Positions 1 through 5,414 of a DNA stretch of 5,442 nucleotides are shown one piece after another. Both the position numbers and the translations under genes were made by a program. Under the pieces are notes generated by a model. It had not been told where the DNA came from, ran no database searches, and was given only the letters and a program-made list of their open reading frames with translations. Within the stretch, counting starts at the first letter, position 1. Every line of letters begins with the position of its first letter. Location of the stretch: contig SBHH01000363.1 in NCBI GenBank assembly GCA_006226265.1, positions 1 through 5,442 on the forward strand, read 5' to 3'. The DNA is from Alphaproteobacteria bacterium. Lineage in GTDB: Bacteria > Pseudomonadota > Alphaproteobacteria > Sneathiellales > Sneathiellaceae.

Positions 1-160
1 GCTTGATGTCCTTTCGCTCGACCCCGAGGTCATCAACGATACCCTTGGCGTCCTTCTTAAATATCAGGACGATATCCTGAAAGTTCAAGGAAGCGAGGCC
101 GCCGAGATTATCACCCGCGTGAATAGAGAAATCGAAGCCAAGGGAGTCGGCGCAAAATGA
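1..160 (+). CDS. coxD: C-terminal end of a MoxR-family AAA+ ATPase, CoxD-like (partial)
   Basis: The frame is open from the left edge to the TGA at 158-160 and encodes the last 52 residues of a protein that starts outside the window. The tail contains LDPEVINDTLGVLLKYQDDI followed by a charged helical end, which resembles the C-terminus of the MoxR/CoxD AAA+ ATPases that sit directly before coxE. The ATPase core (Walker A and B) lies upstream and cannot be checked here. In known systems CoxD is a chaperone-like ATPase needed to assemble the metal-sulfur active site of CO dehydrogenase, acting in the cytoplasm with the VWA protein CoxE. Its stop codon overlaps the start of the VWA gene by four bases (ATGA), which supports the MoxR-VWA pairing. 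The identification rests on this short tail and the context. Confidence 0.72.
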   Translation, partial: LDVLSLDPEVINDTLGVLLKYQDDILKVQGSEAAEIITRVNREIEAKGVGAK

Positions 161-1377
161 GCTCGCCGACCGGACAGACGGGCGGGACTTTCGCGGAAAA
201 TATCATGCATTTCGCGCGCACCCTCCGTCGTGCCGGTCTTCCCGTCGGCCCCGGCCGGGTGATCGAGGCAACCCGCGCGGTCGAGACCGCCGGTATCCGG
301 CGGCGCGATGATTTCTACTGGACCCTTCATTCGGTGTTCGTCAATCGCCGCGATCAGTGGGAGATTTTCGATCAGGCCTTCCATATCTTCTGGCGCAACC
401 CGGAAATCCTGAAAAAGATGATGGATATGATGCTGCCGACGACGCTTCTGGATGCGGCGGCGCGGGACGATCAGCCGAAAATCAACCGCCGCCTGTCGGA
501 AGCCCTCTCCCCACAAAATGCGCCTGACCGGGACCAGGAGAGCGAAACCGAGGAAGTGGAGATCAACGCGACCCTCACCGCCTCCGATAACGAGCTGCTG
601 CAATCGAAGGATTTCGAGAGCATGAGCGCGGAGGAAATGGAGGCGGCGAAAAAGGCCATCGCCCGCATACGCCTTCCCATCATGGAGGTAAAGACCCGCC
701 GCCAGCGCGCCGATCTCGCAAAAGGGGCCGTCGATATGCGGCGGACCTTGCGGGCGAGCCTGCGATCCGGCGGAGCGACTATTCCTCTCCGCTTCAAATC
801 GCGCGTGAGCCGCCATCCGCCACTCGTCATCCTTTGCGACATTTCGGGCTCCATGGCGCAATACAGCCGGATGCTGCTCCATTTCATGCATGCGCTCACC
901 AATGACCGCGACCGCGTCCACACATTTGTATTTGGCACCCGCCTCACCAATATAACGAGATATATGCGATATCGCGATGTCGATGCCGCGCTTGATGCGG
1001 TCAGCGAGAAGGTCGAGGACTGGTCGGGCGGAACCCGCATCGGCGCCACCGCGAAAGAGTTCAACAAATACTGGTCGCGCCGGGTGCTGGGACAGGGGGC
1101 TGTGGTTCTCCTGATTTCCGACGGGCTCGACCGCGATGGAGGTGAAGGCCTCGAAACCGAGATGGACAGACTGCATAAATCCTGCCGCCAGCTGATCTGG
1201 CTGAACCCGCTTCTGCGCTATCAGGGGTTTGAACCCCGGGCGCGCGGCGTGAAAGCGATTTTGCCCCATGTCGATCAGTTCAAGACGATCCATAACCTGA
1301 GCAGCCTGCAAGATCTGGCTGATATCCTTTCCAACCCTGCGGGCGCGCATTCTGAGAAGAGGAGTTTTGCCGCATGA
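157..1377 (+). CDS. coxE: CoxE-family VWA domain protein, partner of the MoxR/CoxD ATPase
   Basis: This is a 406-residue cytoplasmic protein with no signal peptide or membrane segment. Residues 1-110 form a basic helical region. An acidic linker follows (about 120-160), then a conserved KDFESMSAEE segment, and then a von Willebrand A domain from about residue 222. The metal-ion-dependent adhesion site appears complete: DISGSM at 228-233, Thr293 in WSGGTRIG, and Asp322 in LISDGLDRDGG. The segments VHTFVFGTRLTN, LIWLNPLLR and LPHVDQF are characteristic of the CoxE family (DUF58/VWA_CoxE). Members work with MoxR ATPases as metal-dependent adaptors, here presumably during molybdenum hydroxylase assembly. 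The ATG at 157 was chosen because it has AGGGAG at 141-146 and overlaps the upstream stop as ATGA. The gene ends with a four-base overlap into the XdhC gene. The name follows the family; the enzyme it serves could be a CO dehydrogenase-like hydroxylase with another substrate. Confidence 0.92.
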   Translation: MSSPTGQTGGTFAENIMHFARTLRRAGLPVGPGRVIEATRAVETAGIRRRDDFYWTLHSVFVNRRDQWEIFDQAFHIFWRNPEILKKMMDMMLPTTLLDAAARDDQPKINRRLSEALSPQNAPDRDQESETEEVEINATLTASDNELLQSKDFESMSAEEMEAAKKAIARIRLPIMEVKTRRQRADLAKGAVDMRRTLRASLRSGGATIPLRFKSRVSRHPPLVILCDISGSMAQYSRMLLHFMHALTNDRDRVHTFVFGTRLTNITRYMRYRDVDAALDAVSEKVEDWSGGTRIGATAKEFNKYWSRRVLGQGAVVLLISDGLDRDGGEGLETEMDRLHKSCRQLIWLNPLLRYQGFEPRARGVKAILPHVDQFKTIHNLSSLQDLADILSNPAGAHSEKRSFAA

Positions 1378-1712
1378 CCGAAGCCCCGACCGCTTTGCCG
1401 GATGACGATATTCTTGAACAGGCGCTTAACTGGCGAAAAGAAGGGCGCGATGTCGCCCTCGCGACCGTGATCAAGACCTGGGGTTCCGCCCCCCGCCCCG
1501 TCGGCAGCCAGCTCGCCATCGACGAGACCGGAAACATGATCGGTTCCGTCAGCGGAGGCTGCGTAGAGGGCGCCGTCATTCAGGAGGCGCTTGAAATCCT
1601 GAAGTCCGGTGAAATTAAAACGCTGGAATTCGGCGTCAGCGACGATCAGGCATGGGAAGTCGGCCTTGCCTGTGGCGGCTCCATCAATGTCTTTGTCGAA
1701 AAGCTGAACTGA
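1374..1712 (+). CDS. XdhC/CoxI N-terminal domain protein (molybdenum cofactor insertion factor)
   Basis: This 112-residue protein consists only of the XdhC_CoxI domain. The family motifs are present: SAPRPVGSQ near residue 38-46, GSVSGGCVEG at 57-66 (Cys63) and VGLACGGSI from 96 (Cys100). XdhC proteins bind molybdenum cofactor, promote its sulfuration with a cysteine desulfurase, and deliver it to apo-hydroxylases of the xanthine dehydrogenase family. In the classic single-chain XdhC this domain is followed by a Rossmann domain. Here the chain stops at residue 112 and the Rossmann part is encoded by the next gene, so the protein is split, not truncated: there is a clean stop, a new ribosome binding site and a different frame. 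The start at 1374 has AGAGGAG at 1358-1364 and overlaps the VWA stop as ATGA. Whether to call it CoxF or CoxI cannot be decided from the sequence. Confidence 0.9.
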   Translation: MTEAPTALPDDDILEQALNWRKEGRDVALATVIKTWGSAPRPVGSQLAIDETGNMIGSVSGGCVEGAVIQEALEILKSGEIKTLEFGVSDDQAWEVGLACGGSINVFVEKLN

Positions 1713-1724
1713 GGCAAACGCACC

Positions 1725-2414
1725 ATGGATACTTCCCTACTGACCGAGCTGCAACAGGCCCGGCAGGACAAGCGTCAGGTCGTCCTTGCCGTCAATCTGA
1801 AGACGGGGGCGGAACGGCTTCTCTATCCGTTCGAGACGCGGGAGACCTCCGATCTGTTGGAGGCTGCACGCGCTGCCCTGAATAACGACAAACCCGCCGA
1901 GATCGAAACGGCGGAGGGCTCCGTTTTCCTGAATATCTTCAATCCAAAGCTCCGGCTTTTTATCGTTGGCGCCGTCCATATCGCGCAATGCCTGGTGCCC
2001 ATTGCGGCGGGCGCGGACTATGACGTTACGGTGATTGATCCGCGCCGGAGTTTCGGCTCCGATTTCCGCTTTCCCGATGTCACCCTCGACAACCGCTGGC
2101 CGGACGAGGCGCTGGCGGAATTAAATCCCGATCGGCGGACGGCCATCGTCACGCTCACCCATGATGCAAAGCTGGATGATCCGGCGCTCCGGCATGCGCT
2201 TAAGTCCGATGCCTTCTATATCGGTGCATTGGGAAGCAACCGGACCCATACGAAGCGTCATGACCGGCTGATAGAGGCAGGCTTCACGGAAGCGGATTTC
2301 AGCCGTATCCATGGCCCCATCGGCCTTGATATCGGCGCGAAATCACCCGCCGAGATCGCCATTTCCATCATGGCGGAGATAACCGCCGTGCTCCGCCAGA
2401 AAGCCGTCAAATGA
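1725..2414 (+). CDS. XdhC-family protein with C-terminal Rossmann domain
   Basis: This 229-residue protein is the second half of the split XdhC pair. Residues 1-75 resemble a reduced XdhC-like N-terminal region (RQVVLAVNLKTGAERLLYP). From about residue 77 there is an XdhC_C Rossmann fold with LFIVGAVHIAQ (Gly82 to Gln88) as the dinucleotide-binding loop, VIDPRRSF after beta strand 2, VTLTHDAKLD, IGALGSNRT at 166-174, and the family signature GPIGLDIGAKSPAEIA at 197-212. The likely role is to hold the cofactor, or NAD(P), while the molybdenum site is sulfurated and inserted. It presumably acts as a complex with the preceding XdhC domain protein. It starts 12 bases after that gene, and the GAGG at 1711-1714 overlaps the previous stop and serves as ribosome binding site. 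The stop overlaps the next start as ATGA. Confidence 0.9.
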   Translation: MDTSLLTELQQARQDKRQVVLAVNLKTGAERLLYPFETRETSDLLEAARAALNNDKPAEIETAEGSVFLNIFNPKLRLFIVGAVHIAQCLVPIAAGADYDVTVIDPRRSFGSDFRFPDVTLDNRWPDEALAELNPDRRTAIVTLTHDAKLDDPALRHALKSDAFYIGALGSNRTHTKRHDRLIEAGFTEADFSRIHGPIGLDIGAKSPAEIAISIMAEITAVLRQKAVK

Positions 2415-4054
2415 TTTTCGGCCGCCTGCCCATAGCGGAGGCCGAAGGCGCCTTCCTTGCCCATGCGGTGGATGCTGGGGAAAAGCGGCTGTTGAAAAAA
2501 GGCCATGTGCTGACATCTTCGGATATCGAAAATCTTGTCCGCGCGGGCACGGAGACGGTGCTTGCCGCCCGGCTCGAAACGGGCGACATGGCGGAGGATG
2601 ACGCGGCGGGCGCTCTTGCCAAGCCGCTTGGTGGCGCCAATACAAGCATGAAGCCGCCCTTTACCGGCCGCGCAAATCTCGTTGCGAATGCGAGCGGCGT
2701 CGCCCGCGTGAATGAGGCACTGCTTCGCGAAATCAATCATGTGGACGAGAGCATTACCATTGCCTGCGTCCGGGAGTTTGAGGCGGTTGAGGAAGCGCAG
2801 ATGATCGCGACCGTCAAGATCATTCCCTTTGCGGCACCGAAAAATGCGGTTGAGAAGGTTCTCGCGATCCTTAAGAAGGCGCCTGCCCCGCTTCTTGAAA
2901 TCGCGCCGTTCAGGATCCGCAAAATCGGCGTGATTTCGACTGCCCTCCCAAATACCCGGGCAAGCGTGATCGAAAAATCCGAGAAGATCATGGCGGAACG
3001 GCTGAAGACTTGCGGCAACGACATCACTTTTCGCCGGACGACCGACCATCATGAAGCGGCGCTCGCCGAGGCCATTGAAGATTTCAAAAAAGAGGGGATC
3101 GAGCTCATCCTCATTTTTGGCGCCTCCGCCATTACCGACCGGCGCGATGTGATCCCGACCGCGATTACTCTCATGGACGGCGAGATCGATCATTTCGGCA
3201 TGCCGGTCGACCCCGGCAACCTGCTGCTGCTCGGCCATATCGGCAAGACGACCGTTGTCGGGCTGCCGGGCTGCACCCGGTCGCCGAAACTGAACGGCTT
3301 TGACTGGGTGTTGCAGCGGCTTTTGGCGGGCATTGACGTCTCCCCTTCCGATATCATGGATATGGGCGCGGGCGGACTATTGAAGGAAATCACTAGCCGG
3401 CCGCAGCCCCGCAACCGCGCGGCGTCGAAAAATACTGCGGCCCGCGGCAAATCCGTCGCGGTGCTGGTGCTGGCCGCCGGACAATCGCGCCGGATGGGCC
3501 CGGAAAACAAGCTCCTCGCTGAGGTGGAGGGCAAGGCCCTGCTCCGACATGTGATCGAGCAGGCAAAAGCCTCCAAAGCGTCTGGCGTCTTTGCTGTCAC
3601 AGGCCATGAACGGGATCGGACGGAAGCGCTTCTAAAAGACCTCGGCATCAAAAGCTTTCATAATCCTGATTATGCGGAGGGGCTCAGCAGCAGCCTTAAA
3701 GCGGGCTTCGCCGCGCTTGGCGAGGAATATGACGGGATCATCATCGCGCTTGGCGACATGCCGCGCATTTCAAGCGCCCTGTTCGATCAATTGATCGATG
3801 CCTTCGATATCGAGGAAGGACGCGCCATCATCGTGCCAACATGGAAAGGAAAACGGGGTAACCCGGTCCTGATCGCAAGCGAGTTCAAGCCCGAGATCAT
3901 GGCCCTTGCGGGCGATATCGGCGCGAAACCCCTGATTGCGGAACATGCGGACCTGGTCCATCAGATCGAGACCGGCGATAACGCCATTTTCACTGATGTC
4001 GATACGCCGGAAGCCTTGAGCCGCATTCGCGAAGGAGAGCGGGGCGATGGTTGA
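2411..4054 (+). CDS. Molybdopterin-binding (MoeA/MoaB-like) and MocA-like nucleotidyltransferase fusion
   Basis: This 547-residue protein has two enzyme modules. Residues 1 to about 330 are a MoeA/MoaB-like molybdopterin-binding module with GASAITDRRD at 237-246, MPVDPGN ending at Asn270, and LPGCTRSPKLNG at 285-296. A short basic linker (about 331-346) leads to a MobA/MocA-like transferase. Its nucleotide-binding loop is LAAGQSRRMG at 354-363 with Lys367. The metal-binding GDMP is at 448-451 (Asp449), RGNPV follows at 482-486, and FTDVDTPE contains Asp529 and Asp531. In published work on E. coli, an AAG-type first loop goes with CTP use (MocA) and a GG-type loop with GTP use (MobA), so the inferred product is molybdopterin cytosine dinucleotide, the cofactor of xanthine dehydrogenase-family hydroxylases. 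The N-terminal module would pass molybdopterin or Mo-molybdopterin to the transferase. No clear ribosome binding site precedes 2411, so translation is probably coupled through the ATGA overlap. Automatic annotation may label it molybdopterin-binding/glycosyltransferase family 2. Confidence 0.9.
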   Translation: MIFGRLPIAEAEGAFLAHAVDAGEKRLLKKGHVLTSSDIENLVRAGTETVLAARLETGDMAEDDAAGALAKPLGGANTSMKPPFTGRANLVANASGVARVNEALLREINHVDESITIACVREFEAVEEAQMIATVKIIPFAAPKNAVEKVLAILKKAPAPLLEIAPFRIRKIGVISTALPNTRASVIEKSEKIMAERLKTCGNDITFRRTTDHHEAALAEAIEDFKKEGIELILIFGASAITDRRDVIPTAITLMDGEIDHFGMPVDPGNLLLLGHIGKTTVVGLPGCTRSPKLNGFDWVLQRLLAGIDVSPSDIMDMGAGGLLKEITSRPQPRNRAASKNTAARGKSVAVLVLAAGQSRRMGPENKLLAEVEGKALLRHVIEQAKASKASGVFAVTGHERDRTEALLKDLGIKSFHNPDYAEGLSSSLKAGFAALGEEYDGIIIALGDMPRISSALFDQLIDAFDIEEGRAIIVPTWKGKRGNPVLIASEFKPEIMALAGDIGAKPLIAEHADLVHQIETGDNAIFTDVDTPEALSRIREGERGDG

Positions 4055-4478
4055 GGAGATTTATCAGAAACCCCTCCTCCGGCTTGCGGGTGCCGCAACG
4101 GGCGCGGGATCGCTCCCCAATCCGGATGCGGAGGAAACCCTCGATAACCCCACATGCGGCGATCGCATTACCGTGCAACTCACTTTCACGGATGGCAAAA
4201 TCACCGATCTTCGCCATGAAACACGCGCCTGCATGCTCTGTCAGGCCGCCGCCTCGGTCCTTGGGGAGGAAGCCGCAGGCCATAGTCTTGAAGAGTTGTG
4301 CGAAACGCGGGACGATCTTGCTGCCTTTCTGAAAAACGAGAAGGAAAAAGCGCCCGCAGGCTGGGAAAAGCTTGACCTCTTCTCCGTTGTCGCGGAGCAT
4401 AAATCCCGGCATCTTTGCGTGCTTCTGCCCTTCGATGCCACCATCAACGCCCTCGAAATGAAGAACAAGAAAAGCTGA
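4047..4478 (+). CDS. SufU/NifU-type iron-sulfur cluster assembly scaffold protein
   Basis: This 143-residue protein matches the IscU/SufU/NifU N-terminal scaffold fold. NPTCGDRITVQL holds Cys37 and Asp39, RACMLCQAAASVLGE holds Cys62, and RHLCVLLPFDA holds Cys124. These are the four ligand positions expected of SufU (Cys, Asp, Cys, Cys). The CGDRI form and the absence of an adjacent His-Cys pair favour SufU over IscU. Members hold nascent Fe-S clusters or, in the Bacillus SufU type, bind zinc and accept persulfide sulfur from a cysteine desulfurase. Cys65 and Cys85 are additional cysteines; a SufU usually has serine at the position of Cys65. The start at 4047 overlaps the previous stop by eight bases and is preceded by AGGAGAG at about 4032-4038. 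No desulfurase or other Isc/Suf gene is in view, so this is probably a dedicated scaffold for the hydroxylase rather than the housekeeping one; that is inference. Confidence 0.87.
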   Translation: MVEEIYQKPLLRLAGAATGAGSLPNPDAEETLDNPTCGDRITVQLTFTDGKITDLRHETRACMLCQAAASVLGEEAAGHSLEELCETRDDLAAFLKNEKEKAPAGWEKLDLFSVVAEHKSRHLCVLLPFDATINALEMKNKKS

Positions 4479-4479
4479 C

Positions 4480-4701
4480 ATGCGCCGTAAAAACCCGAAA
4501 ATCGGAAACCTGCCCGATCTCCCCTCCCCCTGCACCGGCATCTGCAGCATGGATATGCAAAATCTCTATTGCCGGGGCTGTTTTCGGACGCGCCTTGAAA
4601 TCGGCGGCTGGGCCCTGATGAGCAACGAGGAAAAGCTCGCCGTTATCAAGGAACTCCGGGTCCGGCGTCGGGAATCGCGGGGGAAAAATACGTCGTCATA
4701 A
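4480..4701 (+). CDS. DUF1289 family four-cysteine small protein
   Basis: This 73-residue basic protein has the DUF1289 pattern. SPCTGIC gives Cys18 and Cys22, LYCRGCFRT gives Cys31 and Cys34, and then comes the conserved helix IGGWALMSNEEKLAVIKELRVRR at 41-63 (key residues Trp44 and Glu50-Glu51). The two cysteine pairs are spaced as in a small metal- or Fe-S-binding site. The function of the family is not established. The start lies one base after the stop of the scaffold gene and lacks a strong ribosome binding site, so it is probably translated by coupling. Its placement directly after an Fe-S scaffold suggests a role with it, but DUF1289 genes also occur in other contexts, so this is weak evidence. 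It appears to be the last gene of the operon. Confidence 0.87.
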   Translation: MRRKNPKIGNLPDLPSPCTGICSMDMQNLYCRGCFRTRLEIGGWALMSNEEKLAVIKELRVRRRESRGKNTSS

Positions 4702-4772
4702 TTTTGCCCCTTTCCACCTGCTAAATAGGCTCGCCGTAATGCATCGCCGTGATCTTTCGAGAGGGTGAGTGG
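4702..4772. other. Short intergenic gap, end of the operon to the hydrolase gene
   Basis: These 71 bases separate the DUF1289 stop from the hydrolase start. I see no GC-rich hairpin with a T-tract and no well-spaced -35/-10 pair. TAAATA at 4722-4727 resembles a -10 element, but the only TTG-type hexamer (TTGCCC at 4704-4709) is about 12 bases upstream, which is too close. The hydrolase may have a non-canonical promoter here or be transcribed by read-through. Confidence 0.4.
4759..4765 (+). promoter_or_regulatory. Ribosome binding site that fixes the hydrolase start
   Basis: GAGAGGG lies seven bases before the ATG at 4773. It supports that ATG over the in-frame GTG at 4749, which would add eight residues (MIFREGEW) in front of the signal peptide and has no good ribosome binding site. 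Confidence 0.65.
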
Positions 4773-5264
4773 ATGTATCTGAGAACGTTGAGCCTTTTGA
4801 CAGTTGCCTTTCTGTCGATCCTGTTTGTTGTCATGGCGCACTTCATGCCAGGCACAACCACATTGATGGCCGCGACCGATGATGCCGATCTCAAATGCCT
4901 TGCCCAGGCCGTTTATTTCGAAGCCCGCGGCGAACCCTTCAGTGGCCAGATTGCCGTTGCCCAGGTGGTCCATAATCGCGTTGCCGCCCGCAACAAGTCT
5001 TATTGCGATGTTGTTTTTGAAGGCAGTGAGCGCCGAAACCGGTGCCAGTTCTCCTTCGCCTGCGATGGCAAGTCCGATATTGCCAGGAACAAGATTGCAT
5101 GGAAGCAGGCCCTCGATATCGCCGCCCTCGTGAAAAGCGGCTATCTGCGGGATCTTTCCGGCGACGCCACCTTCTATCACGCAATCAGCGTTTCTCCGCG
5201 CTGGTCCAAATCAATGAAAGAGACAGCTTCGATCGGTCACCATATCTTTTACCGTCGAATGTGA
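4773..5264 (+). CDS. Exported SleB-like cell wall hydrolase (Hydrolase_2 family)
   Basis: From the ATG at 4773 this is a 163-residue protein. A hydrophobic segment at about residues 3-22 (LRTLSLLTVAFLSILFVV) is a signal peptide or N-terminal anchor that would place the enzyme in the periplasm. A possible cleavage site is near LMAA at 31-34. The mature part is a SleB/CwlJ-type Hydrolase_2 domain. Its CLAQAVYFEARGEP motif carries Glu50, the expected catalytic glutamate of this lytic transglycosylase-like family, followed by GQIAVAQVVHNRV, CQFSFACDG, DATFYHA at 131-137 and GHHIFY at 155-160. Four cysteines (42, 78, 91, 97) are in the exported part and may form disulfides. The expected role is peptidoglycan cleavage during growth or remodelling. 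Despite the family name, nothing here suggests sporulation. It sits 71 bases from the cofactor operon and has no obvious functional tie to it. An alternative start is the GTG at 4749. Confidence 0.87.
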   Translation: MYLRTLSLLTVAFLSILFVVMAHFMPGTTTLMAATDDADLKCLAQAVYFEARGEPFSGQIAVAQVVHNRVAARNKSYCDVVFEGSERRNRCQFSFACDGKSDIARNKIAWKQALDIAALVKSGYLRDLSGDATFYHAISVSPRWSKSMKETASIGHHIFYRRM

Positions 5265-5277
5265 TTACCCCAGGAGA

Positions 5278-5311
5278 GTGGAAAAGGACGGCAACGGTCG
5301 TACTTTTCCAC
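5278..5311 (+). terminator. Stem-loop just after the hydrolase gene, possible terminator or mRNA 3' stabiliser
   Basis: A perfect 9-bp inverted repeat, GTGGAAAAG at 5278-5286 and CTTTTCCAC at 5303-5311, begins 13 bases after the stop codon. GAC (5287-5289) and GTC (5297-5299) can extend the stem past a three-base bulge. The bases that follow are C-rich with only scattered T residues, so it lacks the T-run of a standard intrinsic terminator. It could protect the mRNA end or be one part of a two-step termination region with the hairpin at 5364. Confidence 0.35.
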
Positions 5312-5363
5312 CCCACCTGCCCTTCTCTTATCCTCCAGTTTCGATATCCGTTTTAGAAACGCC

Positions 5364-5398
5364 AGAAATTCATTGCCTGAACCGGCATATGAATTTTT
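5364..5398 (+). terminator. Candidate intrinsic terminator
   Basis: The two arms 5364-5377 and 5384-5398 pair over 14 positions with one G-T wobble and a single bulged T at 5388. The tip is a GC-rich TGCC/GGCA stem closing a six-base loop (TGAACC). The base is AT-rich and the 3' arm ends in five T residues (5394-5398). This is the best terminator in the window for the hydrolase transcript. Unusually, the T-run is part of the stem, so its strength is uncertain. Confidence 0.5.
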
Positions 5399-5414
5399 CG
5401 TGATGTCAATCACA
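5399..5414. promoter_or_regulatory. CRP/FNR-family operator-like palindrome
   Basis: The 16-base site CGTGATGTCAATCACA contains GTGA-N6-TCAC as a perfect inverted repeat. It matches nine of the ten fixed bases of the CRP consensus TGTGA-N6-TCACA, and it also fits the FNR pattern TTGAT-N4-ATCAA except for the outermost bases. It follows the candidate terminator directly and no gene follows within the window, so it probably controls a gene that starts to the right. TACATT at 5415-5420 or TTGTGA at 5421-5426 could be promoter hexamers, but the partner elements are poor or outside the window. Which member of the CRP/FNR family would bind cannot be told. Confidence 0.45.

Noticed and set aside
85..1350. 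A 421-codon open frame on the minus strand
   Set aside because: It lies opposite the CoxE gene, whose motifs are clear. Its translation shows no family motif and is rich in Arg, His and Gly, as expected of the antisense of a GC-rich gene.
1652..1885. A 77-codon plus-strand frame bridging the two XdhC genes, a possible sign of a frameshifted single XdhC
   Set aside because: Both XdhC parts have intact motifs, proper starts and ribosome binding sites, and the bridging frame has no XdhC similarity. A real split is more likely than a frameshift.
2258..3238. A 326-codon open frame on the minus strand
   Set aside because: It covers the ends of two well-supported plus-strand genes and has no recognisable domain, so it is a shadow of their codon bias.
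3990..4550. A 186-codon open frame on the minus strand
   Set aside because: It is antisense to the Fe-S scaffold gene, which has a complete ligand set, and it crosses two gene junctions. No domain is recognisable.
4685..4705. AAAAT/ATTTT inverted repeat at the DUF1289 stop, considered as a terminator
   Set aside because: Only five A-T pairs, no GC stem and no clean T-run after it, so it is unlikely to terminate transcription.
4566..5180. A 204-codon open frame on the minus strand
   Set aside because: It runs antisense through the DUF1289 gene, the intergenic gap and the hydrolase, and shows no family motif.
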